A stretch of DNA of 43,034 nucleotides, taken from the NCBI GenBank assembly GCA_964544155.1, contig CAZJAH010000024.1, positions 1 through 43,034 on the forward strand, given 5' to 3'. The notes beneath the pieces were generated by a model, which did not search any database, was not told the DNA's origin, and worked only from the letters and a program-made list of their open reading frames with translations. The DNA is from CAZJAH01 sp964544155. GTDB lineage: Bacteria > Bacteroidota > Ignavibacteria > Kapaibacteriales > UBA2268. Below are positions 1 to 8,096 of this stretch, piece by piece (position 1 is the stretch's first letter; each line of letters starts with the position of its first letter). The position numbers and the translations under genes are program-made.

Positions 1-1
1 G

Positions 2-21
2 CACAGGCGCCCCCGCCTGTG
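2..21. other. GC-rich hairpin at window edge
   Basis: Positions 2-9 (CACAGGCG) and 14-21 (CGCCTGTG) form a perfect 8-bp stem with a CCCC loop. On the plus strand it is followed by an A-run rather than a T-run. On the minus strand the bases after it lie outside the window. It may be a minus-strand terminator or part of the structured element beside it. Confidence 0.4.
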
Positions 22-24
22 TGT

Positions 25-131
25 AAAAAAAGTCGTAATCTTTCGTTCGCACCCCATCGTCCGGAACCGGCTCTCTACACCATTTCCGGTTACTTTCGCG
101 AAAGCATTACGTAGTGGTGCAGCCGAAAGAT
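25..131 (-). ncRNA. Candidate structured RNA, family not recognised
   Basis: Read on the minus strand, this stretch can fold into a closed multi-stem structure. An outer 8-bp stem pairs ATCTTTCG (38-45) with CGAAAGAT (124-131). Inside it a 5-bp stem pairs 49-53 with 116-120. Within that lie a 6-bp hairpin (CCGGAA 61-66 with TTCCGG 84-89, or alternatively 65-70 with 86-91) and the palindrome CTTTCGCGAAAG (93-104). On the minus strand the outer stem is followed after six bases by seven T, as an intrinsic terminator would be. It lies about 55 bp past the stop of the DprE2-like gene. No known RNA family was recognised (not tRNA, SRP RNA or tmRNA by motif). It could also be a complex terminator or a repeat element; the strand is inferred only from the T-run. 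Confidence 0.3.
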
Positions 132-185
132 CGTTGTCTTTCAAACATTGCGGAACAGGATACTTGAGCTGCTCTATACCCGGGG

Positions 186-923
186 CTACAAATCAAGTTT
201 CTTGAATATAAACTCCGGTATGTGGATAATGATCCACATGATAAAGCGCCAGTGCCCCGGAACGAACACAATGTCCTTGCCTTCATTCATGGCATTGTAT
301 ATCTGCTTTCCGACAATTTTTGAATCCGAAAAAAGAAATCCTTTGGGCATGTGTGCGGTCATTGGTGTATCAACCATACCCGGCTTAATGGTTACTATCT
401 TCACGCCCTTGCGGTCAAGCCTGTTACGCAGGCCCTGCAAGAAGCGTGTTATCGCACCTTTGGCCGCTCCGTAAAGGTAATTGCTCTTTCTGCCGCGATC
501 GCCGGCTACCGATGAGATCACGGCCAGAGTGCCATCACATTTTTCCTCAAAATAATTCGCTATGATAGTGCTGAGCGAGATGATACTTGTGGCATTCAGG
601 TTGAACTCCCTGACGGCAGCAAGGTTATCTTTCTCCATTAATTCCTGGTCCGGCAAAGTGCCGTAAGCAATAAGTACCATATCAAGGCCGCCGAGTTCAT
701 GGATGCACTCGTCGATAAATGCTTTGTGCGTATCAAATTGAGCGGCGTCAAATTCCTTTAGCTGAATATCGCACTTATAGAATGAAAGAATATCGTCACG
801 GACAGCTTCCAGCCGGCCTAAATTTAAATCCGCAAGCATTAACTTAACACCTTCGTTGGCGAATCCTTTTGCTGTCTGGTGCGCTATAGCTGAAGCGCCT
901 CCTAATATCAAAACTTTTTTCAT
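186..923 (-). CDS. SDR-family reductase, DprE2-like
   Basis: A 245-residue short-chain dehydrogenase. It has an N-terminal Rossmann nucleotide-binding loop (LGGASAIA, about residues 7-14), an active-site serine pair at 137-138, and a YxxxK pair at Tyr151/Lys155. It sits directly after a DprE1-like oxidase and a UbiA-type phosphoribosyl transferase. From this context the inferred role is the NAD(P)H-dependent reduction of polyprenylphosphoryl-2-keto-ribose to polyprenylphosphoryl-D-arabinose, as DprE2 does in mycobacteria. It is the last gene of the overlapping operon, with 27 bases between the oxidase stop and this start. SDR sequence alone does not fix the substrate, so the assignment rests on the neighbours. 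Confidence 0.85.
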   Translation of the reverse strand: MKKVLILGGASAIAHQTAKGFANEGVKLMLADLNLGRLEAVRDDILSFYKCDIQLKEFDAAQFDTHKAFIDECIHELGGLDMVLIAYGTLPDQELMEKDNLAAVREFNLNATSIISLSTIIANYFEEKCDGTLAVISSVAGDRGRKSNYLYGAAKGAITRFLQGLRNRLDRKGVKIVTIKPGMVDTPMTAHMPKGFLFSDSKIVGKQIYNAMNEGKDIVFVPGHWRFIMWIIIHIPEFIFKKLDL

Positions 924-950
924 ACTCGTATCTTTATGATTTTTTCAATT

Positions 951-2258
951 CTATTTCATTACCCTTCTCCAAAAACTGGAGGAGAATTTCGGGTCTTTAT
1001 ATTTCAAAAACTCTTCATATATTGGATAAAAGCGCCTGAAGTCTTCACCGGACATGTGCGCGTCTTTAGCAGGGTAAAGTTTGCCACCCGCGTCTCGAAC
1101 GATATCATCCAGCTGATCTATCAGATCAAGCGTTTTCTGTCCTACCATTTTAAAATCGATAGCCATGGTTATACCTGGTTCAGGAAATGAGAGCATTCCC
1201 GGGGATTTCACATCACCAAATGACTTGAGTACTGTCAGGAATGAGGACATACCTGTTTCGGCGGTCTTTGTTAAAATGGATTTGACCGTATACATGCTGT
1301 GCTTAAAAGGCACAACAAACTGATACTGCTGGAAGCCGCTTTTGCCGTAAGCCCTGTTCCAGTCATTTACCGCGTCAAGCGGATAGAAAAAGGGATTATA
1401 ATGGACTATATTCCTCTGGTATTTATCGGGCTGCTTATTATAATATAAGGTGTTGAAAGCCTTGACGCTCGCGGGATTGATCAGAGCAGCTTCAAGAGGG
1501 AAGGGCAGAGGCCGGCCTTCCTTTAGCGGAGGAGCGGAGTCACCCGGATCAGCGTGATTGCCCCTGTTGTATATTCCCCGGCCGAGATCGCCCCCGGAAG
1601 CCGTTGTATCCACCCATGCTACAGTGTAGTCGAAGTTCTTGTTCGATTCGTCATTTATCTCGAAAAATTCTTCAAGAGAAGAAAACTTTATGCTCTCCAT
1701 ATCAAAGAAAGGCCCCGGGCAGGGCTTAAGGCTGAATTTCGCCCAGGTTATCAGCCCTGTAAGACCAAGTCCACCAATAGTTGCAGCAAACATCTCCGGG
1801 TTATCATCACGTGAGCATATCATCCTGGTGCCGTCTGATCTAAGCAGTTCAAAGCTAATAACATGATTGCCGAAAGTTCCTCCCTTGTGGTGGTTCTTGC
1901 CGTGTACGTCATTTGCTATTGCGCCGCCTACTGTGATGTATTTTGTGCCGGGAGTGGAAGACAGGAACCATCCTCTTGGCACAACGAAATCCAATATTTC
2001 CGCCAGGCTGACCCCGGATTCACACATAATTATGCCTTTGAGCGGATCGAAGGACATTAGCTTGTTCAATCCTCTTGCGTCGAGCAGAATACCGCCTTCA
2101 TTAAGGCAGCTGTCGCCGTAGCTTTTACCCATGCCGTAGGGTAGAAGGTCCTTATCAAATTTATCTAATTCGGGAATTTCTTCTTTCCAGAATAATTTGA
2201 CCACTTCCGCGGCCTGTAATTTGGGGTATCTTCCCCATGAACCGTAATTTTCCGTCAT
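951..2258 (-). CDS. dprE1: FAD-dependent oxidase, DprE1-like (polyprenylphosphoryl-ribose 2'-epimerase subunit)
   Basis: A 435-residue flavoprotein of the VAO/PCMH-type FAD-binding family. The FAD-binding signature TPGTKYITVGGAIAND lies at residues 102-117 and runs into HGKNHH (119-124), which is close to the mycobacterial DprE1 motif. A C-terminal YPAKD (Lys398) corresponds to the conserved substrate-side lysine. DprE1 oxidises the 2'-hydroxyl of decaprenylphosphoryl-ribose; the reductase encoded next would complete the epimerisation to arabinose. Its start overlaps the stop of the UbiA fusion by 4 bases, which implies translational coupling. The position matching the benzothiazinone-reactive cysteine of the mycobacterial enzyme appears to be Ala366. 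The aldonolactone oxidase family is the main alternative, but the neighbours favour DprE1. Confidence 0.9.
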   Translation of the reverse strand: MTENYGSWGRYPKLQAAEVVKLFWKEEIPELDKFDKDLLPYGMGKSYGDSCLNEGGILLDARGLNKLMSFDPLKGIIMCESGVSLAEILDFVVPRGWFLSSTPGTKYITVGGAIANDVHGKNHHKGGTFGNHVISFELLRSDGTRMICSRDDNPEMFAATIGGLGLTGLITWAKFSLKPCPGPFFDMESIKFSSLEEFFEINDESNKNFDYTVAWVDTTASGGDLGRGIYNRGNHADPGDSAPPLKEGRPLPFPLEAALINPASVKAFNTLYYNKQPDKYQRNIVHYNPFFYPLDAVNDWNRAYGKSGFQQYQFVVPFKHSMYTVKSILTKTAETGMSSFLTVLKSFGDVKSPGMLSFPEPGITMAIDFKMVGQKTLDLIDQLDDIVRDAGGKLYPAKDAHMSGEDFRRFYPIYEEFLKYKDPKFSSSFWRRVMK

Positions 2259-3685
2259 AATGCCGAAACAATAGCTAATAATGCAACAATAAAACCAATA
2301 AAATAACTCACGGGGTCTTTTACCGTGAAGACGATCGGATCGTCAGTCATTTTACCCCGATGGGAAAGAAACCAGATCCGAAGCACCCAATATAATAAAA
2401 AAGGCGATACGCCATACAATATTTGGGGATTATTATACAATGGCATTGTATCAGAGCTGTAAACGTATAGCGCGAAAACCAGTACTGAAAGCAGGCCGGC
2501 CGATGTACCCATTGACCTTATCAGATCAATATCGCCAACATTGTATCCCCGACCCCTGGAATTTGTTTTTTTGGCTTCTCGCATGGTCAAAAGTTCGGTG
2601 TACCTTTTCAGCAGCGCCAGGCTGAGGAAAATAAACATTGAGAATGCCATCAACCAATGGGAGAGAGGTACATCCGCAGCGGCAGCGCCGGCAATAAGCC
2701 TGATTGTATAAAGGCTTGCCAATACGATAATATCGGCTATGTATAATTTTTTCAGTACAAAGCTGTACAGAGAGGTTAAAAAAAAGTAAACGGCTAATAT
2801 TGCAAAAAATTCAAATCCGGGTAAAAGCGTAGAAAGCCCTATACCGGCAAAAATCAACATAGGAATTAGAAATAAAGCTATTGATATAGGAAGCTCACCG
2901 GAAGCAAGAGGCCTTTTCTTTTTGCGGGGGTGGGCACGGTCTGATTCGATATCCATAAGGTCATTCAACACATACACGGATGATGCGGTAAGGCTGAATG
3001 AAATAAATCCTATAAGAGCATACAGCCAGGGAGTTGAAGCATCAAATTTATGCGCCATTATTACTGGTAAGAATATCAGTATGTTTTTTACCCATTGATA
3101 AACTCTGATCTCTTTAATGATTGTTCTTAATAAAGGGCTTTTTTTTCTAAATATTTCAACGATATTAGTATTATTTTTAATATCATTTATAATTTTTGAA
3201 GATGGATTTATCAGGTACACTTTTCTTGCGTGATTAAAAACCGGGACATCCGATTTTGAGTCACCTACATAATCATATCCCTTATTACCGAAAATACTGA
3301 CCAGACGCTCTTTTTTATTTTCACCTTTAAGATTTACTTTTTCTGTTCCGTAAACATCATCGAATATGCCCCAATAATTAGCTATTGATTTAGCGGCTTC
3401 AATATTTGTGGCTGTTACCAGAATTATTTTTCGTCCGGCTAATCTTTCTTTTTTTATTAAAGTAATAATTTCTTCTCTATAGGGAAGATACTGAGGGTCG
3501 GGTTTGATTTTGTTATATAATTTAATTTTAAAATGCGGGATGCCTTTCAATAGCCAGAAGGGCAGCGCTAATATATACAGGGGATGTTTTTTTAATAAAC
3601 GGATAAAATTCTCGTAGAGGAAATCACTTTCCATAAAAGTGTCATCCAAATCTACGCATAAAGGGATGTTCTTATCTTCATTCAT
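2255..3685 (-). CDS. HAD phosphatase-UbiA prenyltransferase fusion, polyprenyl-phosphate phosphoribosyltransferase-like
   Basis: A 476-residue two-domain protein. Residues 1 to about 185 form a HAD-type phosphatase with the DxDDT nucleophile motif (Asp12, Asp14) and GDSKSD (141-146). Residues about 190-476 form a multi-pass UbiA-family domain whose metal-diphosphate motif carries Asn241, Asp242, Asp245 and Asp249, followed by HPRKKKRP (252-259). That pattern resembles Rv3806c-type enzymes, which transfer phosphoribose from PRPP to decaprenyl phosphate. The inferred role is to make polyprenylphosphoryl-5-phosphoribose, and the HAD half could remove the 5-phosphate that a separate phosphatase removes in mycobacteria. 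It overlaps the glf stop by one base (TGATG) and the dprE1 start by four. Acting on a different prenyl acceptor is possible but less likely in this context. Confidence 0.88.
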   Translation of the reverse strand: MNEDKNIPLCVDLDDTFMESDFLYENFIRLLKKHPLYILALPFWLLKGIPHFKIKLYNKIKPDPQYLPYREEIITLIKKERLAGRKIILVTATNIEAAKSIANYWGIFDDVYGTEKVNLKGENKKERLVSIFGNKGYDYVGDSKSDVPVFNHARKVYLINPSSKIINDIKNNTNIVEIFRKKSPLLRTIIKEIRVYQWVKNILIFLPVIMAHKFDASTPWLYALIGFISFSLTASSVYVLNDLMDIESDRAHPRKKKRPLASGELPISIALFLIPMLIFAGIGLSTLLPGFEFFAILAVYFFLTSLYSFVLKKLYIADIIVLASLYTIRLIAGAAAADVPLSHWLMAFSMFIFLSLALLKRYTELLTMREAKKTNSRGRGYNVGDIDLIRSMGTSAGLLSVLVFALYVYSSDTMPLYNNPQILYGVSPFLLYWVLRIWFLSHRGKMTDDPIVFTVKDPVSYFIGFIVALLAIVSAL

Positions 3686-4809
3686 CAGCTTTCAGCAATT
3701 TTTTTTTCAAACAGCATTAACGCCACAGCTACAGTTTGATCCATATTATAATATTTATAATCTGCCAGCCTTCCAGTGAAATACACCGAGCCCTCGAGCT
3801 TATCGGCTTCCTTACGGTATTTAGCAAAGGCATCATGGTTTTCCTGATTAGGTACGGGATAGTAAGGATCATTCTTCCCCTTTTCATACTCCACAGGATA
3901 CTCATAAGCCACGCTTGTCAGTGGGTGCTGCTGTCCGCTAAAGTGTTTAAATTCAGTTATCCGGGTGTAATTATGATCATTAGGATAATTTACCTGTGCT
4001 ACCTGCTGATACTGCTCTGTGTTATAAGTCTTAAAATCGAACTCAAGGCTCCTGTATGGCAGTCTCCCAAACATTTCATCAAAGAAATAATCTATATGCC
4101 CGGAATAAATCATTTTATCGAATTTTATATCCTCGATAATATCCTTATAATCGGTATTGAGCAGTAGATGAATGTTCTTGTGGCTGATCATTTTTTTGAA
4201 CATTGCCGTATAACCGTTCGCCGGTATCCCCTGGTAAGGATCCTGGAAGTAGCGGTCATCCCTGCTGATATAAACAGGTACACGCGAGGTTACCGTATAA
4301 TCGAGTTCTTCGGGTTTAAGCCCCCATTGCTTAAGTGTGTATCCGTAAAAAACATTTTTATAGATATAATCGGCAAGGAATTTAAGCTCAGGATTTTTGG
4401 TTTCTTTTAATTTAAGAATGGGGATCTTGATTCCATATCCGTATGTGCCTGTTAAAAGGTCTTCAAGTTTGCCCGCGTAATTAGGGGGGAAGAGATTATA
4501 AATCGAATTAAGGTTAAACGGTACAGGTACTTTTTTGCCCTCGATCATAGCGAGGACGTGATGATAATATTGTTTCCATGCCGTAAATCCTGAAAGATAA
4601 TCCCAAACTTTTTTTGACATAGTATGGAATATATGCGGGCCGTACTTATGAACCAGAATGCCTTGCTCATCATAATGATCGTATGAATTGCCGCCTATGT
4701 GGTTTCTTTTTTCCACTAAGAGGACTTTTTTATCCAGCAGATTTGATATCCTTTCTGCCAGGACGCATCCGGTGTAGCCGGAACCTACAATCAGGTAGTC
4801 AAATTTCAT
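3685..4809 (-). CDS. glf: UDP-galactopyranose mutase
   Basis: A 374-residue flavoenzyme that interconverts UDP-galactopyranose and UDP-galactofuranose in the cytoplasm. The N-terminal FAD-binding loop VGSGYTGCVLAE and the following EKRNHIGGNSYD are typical of bacterial Glf, as are GPHIFHT and the C-terminal GRLADYKYYNMDQ. The length is normal for the family. It overlaps the flippase stop by 4 bases and the next gene by 1 base, so all five genes appear to be translated together. Its presence means the glycan made by this locus probably contains galactofuranose. The assignment is firm from sequence alone. Confidence 0.96.
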   Translation of the reverse strand: MKFDYLIVGSGYTGCVLAERISNLLDKKVLLVEKRNHIGGNSYDHYDEQGILVHKYGPHIFHTMSKKVWDYLSGFTAWKQYYHHVLAMIEGKKVPVPFNLNSIYNLFPPNYAGKLEDLLTGTYGYGIKIPILKLKETKNPELKFLADYIYKNVFYGYTLKQWGLKPEELDYTVTSRVPVYISRDDRYFQDPYQGIPANGYTAMFKKMISHKNIHLLLNTDYKDIIEDIKFDKMIYSGHIDYFFDEMFGRLPYRSLEFDFKTYNTEQYQQVAQVNYPNDHNYTRITEFKHFSGQQHPLTSVAYEYPVEYEKGKNDPYYPVPNQENHDAFAKYRKEADKLEGSVYFTGRLADYKYYNMDQTVAVALMLFEKKIAES

Positions 4810-6212
4810 TTTTTGATATATGTTTTAATCTCTGCGATTGTGAAAGTTTTAAAAATAAGATTAAATCCTACAAAAAGCAATAAACTTAAAAGCATTGCCA
4901 ATATTGTATGTAAACCGTTTTGAGAAGCTAAATAACCAACTCCCACCGATGGTATAACATAAACTAAAGCTCGCAGGGTTTTAGTCAAAAACAGTTTGCC
5001 GGTTTCTCTTTTAAAATAAAAGAGTAGTATTATTACTATTGTAAATTCACTTAAAATTGAGGCATAAGCAGCGCCGGTAGGGCCGAATTCAGGAATAAGC
5101 AGATAATTAGAAATAATACTCGTGATTCCGCCTGCTATAATTGCATACATGGCTTTCTTTTCTTTTTTCCATGCGATTAGAGCCGGGTTATAGGATGAAC
5201 TGATATATGCAAAAAAAGAGCTGATCATCAATAACCTCAGTACAGGCACTGCTTCAATATATGTATCCGAGAAAACAAATACAATAATGAACTCGGCAAA
5301 TACAAAAATTGTAGCGCTGACTATACTTCCGGTCATTTGAATCAGTGAAATATATTTTTCGGAGATCCTGATTTTTTCTTCTTTTGTTATCATCCGGGAT
5401 AGTAATGGAAAAAAAGCGCCCTGAATTATTGCTGAGGGAACAACGCTTAATATAAGGATCTTCAAAGCCGCATTAAATATTCCTGTTTCCTGGTCAGTTC
5501 TCATAATGCCGAGCATAACAAGATTTATGCTGCTGAGTATTAGAATAAAAAAATCGCTGAATCCTACAGGCAGTGCAGATGCAAGAAGTTTTTTAATGAA
5601 CGGTAGCTCGAAATCCCATTTTATTTTGCCAAAGTTTTTTATGTAATGCAATAGCATCCATATGGCATTTAGCATTAAAGCTGATGATTGTACAATAACA
5701 GCCAGCATTATATCATCAGGAGAATGGACGAATATCAGGACTCCGCCAAGATTTAAGGCACTTGTGGCAATCTGCCGGATAGCAAGAATTTCCATTTTTT
5801 CCAGGCCTCGGTAAACCCAATCGAGCATTATCGCATTCGAAAAAAGATTGAAGCTGGCTATCCAGATAAGGACTTTTATTTCCATATCCCGGTCGAGAAG
5901 GAATGTAGATGCAAAAACGACAAAAAATAAAACTGATGCCACTACTATCTTGAAGGTTAAAATCGAATTCACATACTTACGCAGCATGGATACTTTAATG
6001 GCAATTTCTCTGGTACCTACTGTATGAAGCCCAAGGCTGACTATCATGGTAAAGTAAGTCACATAAGCATTAACAAAACCAATCTGGCCGAAACCTTCTG
6101 TCAGAACAATACGGGCAAGGTAAGCAGTACTAAAGAACGTAATGCCTTTAGTGGCTACTTCAGCCAGTGTAAGTGAAAAAAGATTTTTGAGTACGCGCCT
6201 TGCTTTGCTCAT
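4806..6212 (-). CDS. Polysaccharide flippase (Wzx/MATE-like)
   Basis: A membrane protein of about 468 residues with 12 to 14 predicted membrane segments, of the polysaccharide exporter / Wzx family. The likely role is to flip a lipid-linked oligosaccharide or polyprenyl-linked sugar across the inner membrane. The chosen start is the ATG at 6212-6210 (MSKARRVLKNLF), preceded by GGA six bases upstream. A longer in-frame reading from a TTG at 6239 has no visible ribosome-binding site. It is the first gene of the overlapping operon with glf, the UbiA fusion, dprE1 and dprE2. Substrate specificity cannot be read from sequence; the neighbours suggest a furanose-containing glycan. Confidence 0.88.
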   Translation of the reverse strand: MSKARRVLKNLFSLTLAEVATKGITFFSTAYLARIVLTEGFGQIGFVNAYVTYFTMIVSLGLHTVGTREIAIKVSMLRKYVNSILTFKIVVASVLFFVVFASTFLLDRDMEIKVLIWIASFNLFSNAIMLDWVYRGLEKMEILAIRQIATSALNLGGVLIFVHSPDDIMLAVIVQSSALMLNAIWMLLHYIKNFGKIKWDFELPFIKKLLASALPVGFSDFFILILSSINLVMLGIMRTDQETGIFNAALKILILSVVPSAIIQGAFFPLLSRMITKEEKIRISEKYISLIQMTGSIVSATIFVFAEFIIVFVFSDTYIEAVPVLRLLMISSFFAYISSSYNPALIAWKKEKKAMYAIIAGGITSIISNYLLIPEFGPTGAAYASILSEFTIVIILLFYFKRETGKLFLTKTLRALVYVIPSVGVGYLASQNGLHTILAMLLSLLLFVGFNLIFKTFTIAEIKTYIKK

Positions 6213-6296
6213 AATAATTCCGGGTAATACATTCCGCAAAAATAAGCAATAATCATCTTATTAACAGATTGAATAAGCGCTGAGCCAGAAAAAAAA

Positions 6297-6478
6297 TTAT
6301 TTATTTAATATTTTAACTGTAGCTGTCTCCGGTAGATTTTCTTTATATAATCGAATTGCTGACCTAAGGGAATCAGCTTCGCCTGCATCAGATGAGACAA
6401 ACCCCGGCTGCCTTTCGAATATCAGGCAGCCAAATTAAGCAATTTCAATTATATGAGCAGGAAATAATTTTCGGATAT
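6297..6478 (-). pseudogene. Decayed coding remnant, possibly a glycosyltransferase tail
   Basis: The minus strand holds a 45-codon open stretch (6300-6434, stop at 6297-6299) with gene-like composition and codon use but no plausible start. It reads FGCLIFERQPGFVSSDAG and ends in LPETATVKILNK. In the same frame upstream, across one TAA (6435-6437), another protein-like stretch continues (KLFPAHIIEIA). The GFV...DAGEADSLRSAIRLY pattern vaguely recalls the C-terminus of GT4 glycosyltransferases. I read it as the 3' end of a broken gene, but chance is possible. An 8-bp inverted repeat (6406-6413 with 6424-6431) lies inside it. Confidence 0.3.
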
Positions 6479-8056
6479 TTATTTGATATCTAATTTAATA
6501 ATATCCGCGATTTTTCTTTCATAGTCTATCATGGCTGACACCAATGAATCGGCCAGCTTTTCATCAGATGTATAAAATGCCAGAGTTCCTTCTGCCACAG
6601 CGTAATCCCCAAGGTAATTCCACTCAGCGACTTTGCGGAAATTACCGGGCAGTCTATTCGAATCAACAAACCAATTAGGATATATTATTGCTAATTCGCA
6701 ATCTTTTCTATTTAGAAGTTCTCCAATACTTTTTGTATTAAAATTACCGTTTCGCTTTAATTCAGCAACATCAAGGCTGCTAAGGCCAACCAGATCAATA
6801 TATTGAGCGCTATTGTAATAGCTTATCGCGCCTATGTCGTTAATGGCTGCTACTTTACCGGGAAAATATTTGCTTAAGAACCGGGCCGCGCTATAGTCAA
6901 AAGCGAAAATTTTATTGGCTGCTTTAGGTATCCGGATTAATGATGATCCCGCTCTGTGAATAAATGGCGCCAGAAAGATGGCTAAGATCAATAATAGTGC
7001 GCCGGTTTTCTTAAGATTTTTCAGGAAATTGAAGTTTAGATTCAACAGCGGTTTATAATTCAAAAAGATCAATAATAAACCGGAAGTTATAAGATAAGCT
7101 TCATATCTGTAGAACCACCCTGTCGATGCAAACTGCAAGTGCAATATGGATGAAAATAAATATATGAGCAAAATGCCTTTGTGATGGCGTGGAATTAAGT
7201 CATTCTTGAATGTGCCGTACAAAATTATTGAAATAACTAAAAGGATAATTAGTAATGAGGGATTCTCGGAAAGCTGGATATACCATTGTAGTATGAATTT
7301 TTTAATAAAATATATGATTGAGAATGACTGCAGATCAGCTTTTAGGTATATGGATAAAGGAAAAAAGAACCAACCTTTACTTAATGAATAAAGGCCGAAA
7401 ATGACCGGAACGGCAGCGCCGGATATTAACACAAGCGCTCCCGCAAGGATATTTTTATTGTAAGCAAGAAATATGGATAAAAAAAATACAAGGAAAGCAG
7501 TTTCATAACGGATACCGGTAGCCGCCAAAGATAATAAGCACAAAAACAAAATATCAACGCGGGATTTGTATTTTTCTGCAGTGAGCATAAGAAAGATCAT
7601 AGCAACCAAAAGAATATGCAGAACATGCTCCATACCCGTATATATCAATGCCGGACAGGGAGCTGCCAGATAAATCAATAAAGCAAAGGCAAGAGATAAT
7701 ATATGGCCGGTACCTTTCTTTGCCAAAAAAATATAAACCAGCAATGTTAATAATAATGAAAATGTGAAGTTCAGTATAGCAGGCACTAAAACAAATTCGG
7801 GAAAAAAATTATAACAAACCGATAGAAACAAAGTCCAAAGGGGAGATGAACTGGCAGATGCAAATTGGCCGCCATACATTCCGAAAGATTGATTTTGAGC
7901 TATGTTTTTTGCTAAGGTAAGGTGGATATACGGATCATCAATAACATAAACGAAACTGCCACCGGCTTCTTTTTGTATTTCGGATAATAAAAAGAAGAAA
8001 ATTCCGGCTAAAATTATTACAAAAAGCAGTGATCCTGATAGTAGCTTTTTATCCAT
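6479..8056 (-). CDS. GT-C type membrane glycosyltransferase-like protein
   Basis: A 525-residue protein with about 10 to 11 predicted membrane helices and a soluble C-terminal part from roughly residue 375. After the first helix the periplasmic loop carries an acidic pair (Asp40-Asp41, IDDPYIHLTLAKN), the usual catalytic feature of GT-C enzymes that use polyprenyl-phosphate sugars. The inferred role is transfer of a lipid-linked sugar on the periplasmic face; the gene lies upstream of an arabinose-donor operon, so it is a candidate arabinofuranosyltransferase. A strong terminator-like hairpin ends only 11 bases before the ATG and there is no Shine-Dalgarno sequence, so its expression is puzzling. 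Similarity to known families is weak. Confidence 0.75.
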   Translation of the reverse strand: MDKKLLSGSLLFVIILAGIFFFLLSEIQKEAGGSFVYVIDDPYIHLTLAKNIAQNQSFGMYGGQFASASSSPLWTLFLSVCYNFFPEFVLVPAILNFTFSLLLTLLVYIFLAKKGTGHILSLAFALLIYLAAPCPALIYTGMEHVLHILLVAMIFLMLTAEKYKSRVDILFLCLLSLAATGIRYETAFLVFFLSIFLAYNKNILAGALVLISGAAVPVIFGLYSLSKGWFFFPLSIYLKADLQSFSIIYFIKKFILQWYIQLSENPSLLIILLVISIILYGTFKNDLIPRHHKGILLIYLFSSILHLQFASTGWFYRYEAYLITSGLLLIFLNYKPLLNLNFNFLKNLKKTGALLLILAIFLAPFIHRAGSSLIRIPKAANKIFAFDYSAARFLSKYFPGKVAAINDIGAISYYNSAQYIDLVGLSSLDVAELKRNGNFNTKSIGELLNRKDCELAIIYPNWFVDSNRLPGNFRKVAEWNYLGDYAVAEGTLAFYTSDEKLADSLVSAMIDYERKIADIIKLDIK

Positions 8057-8060
8057 AAAT

Positions 8061-8089
8061 AAAAAAAGGGCTGCTTAAAAAAGCAGCCC
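8061..8089 (-). terminator. Intrinsic terminator after the DUF3467 gene
   Basis: A 9-bp perfect stem (8068-8076 with 8081-8089) with a four-base loop is followed on the minus strand by seven T (8067-8061). It lies 7 bases past the stop of the DUF3467 gene and 4 bases before the ATG of the downstream membrane glycosyltransferase gene, so it may also act as an attenuator for that gene. Confidence 0.85.
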
Positions 8090-8096
8090 GCAAAGA

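Noticed and set aside
93..104. Palindrome CTTTCGCGAAAG as a stand-alone operator
   Set aside because: It fits better as one hairpin of the larger structure at 25-131, and no promoter is seen beside it.
2..199. Plus-strand frame open from the window edge to 199
   Set aside because: No recognisable motif, it overlaps the end of the SDR gene in antisense, and the same bases form a folded structure. Too short to support a gene.
6406..6431. 8-bp hairpin considered as terminator of the GT-C gene
   Set aside because: Neither strand has a T-run after it, and it lies within a coding-like remnant.
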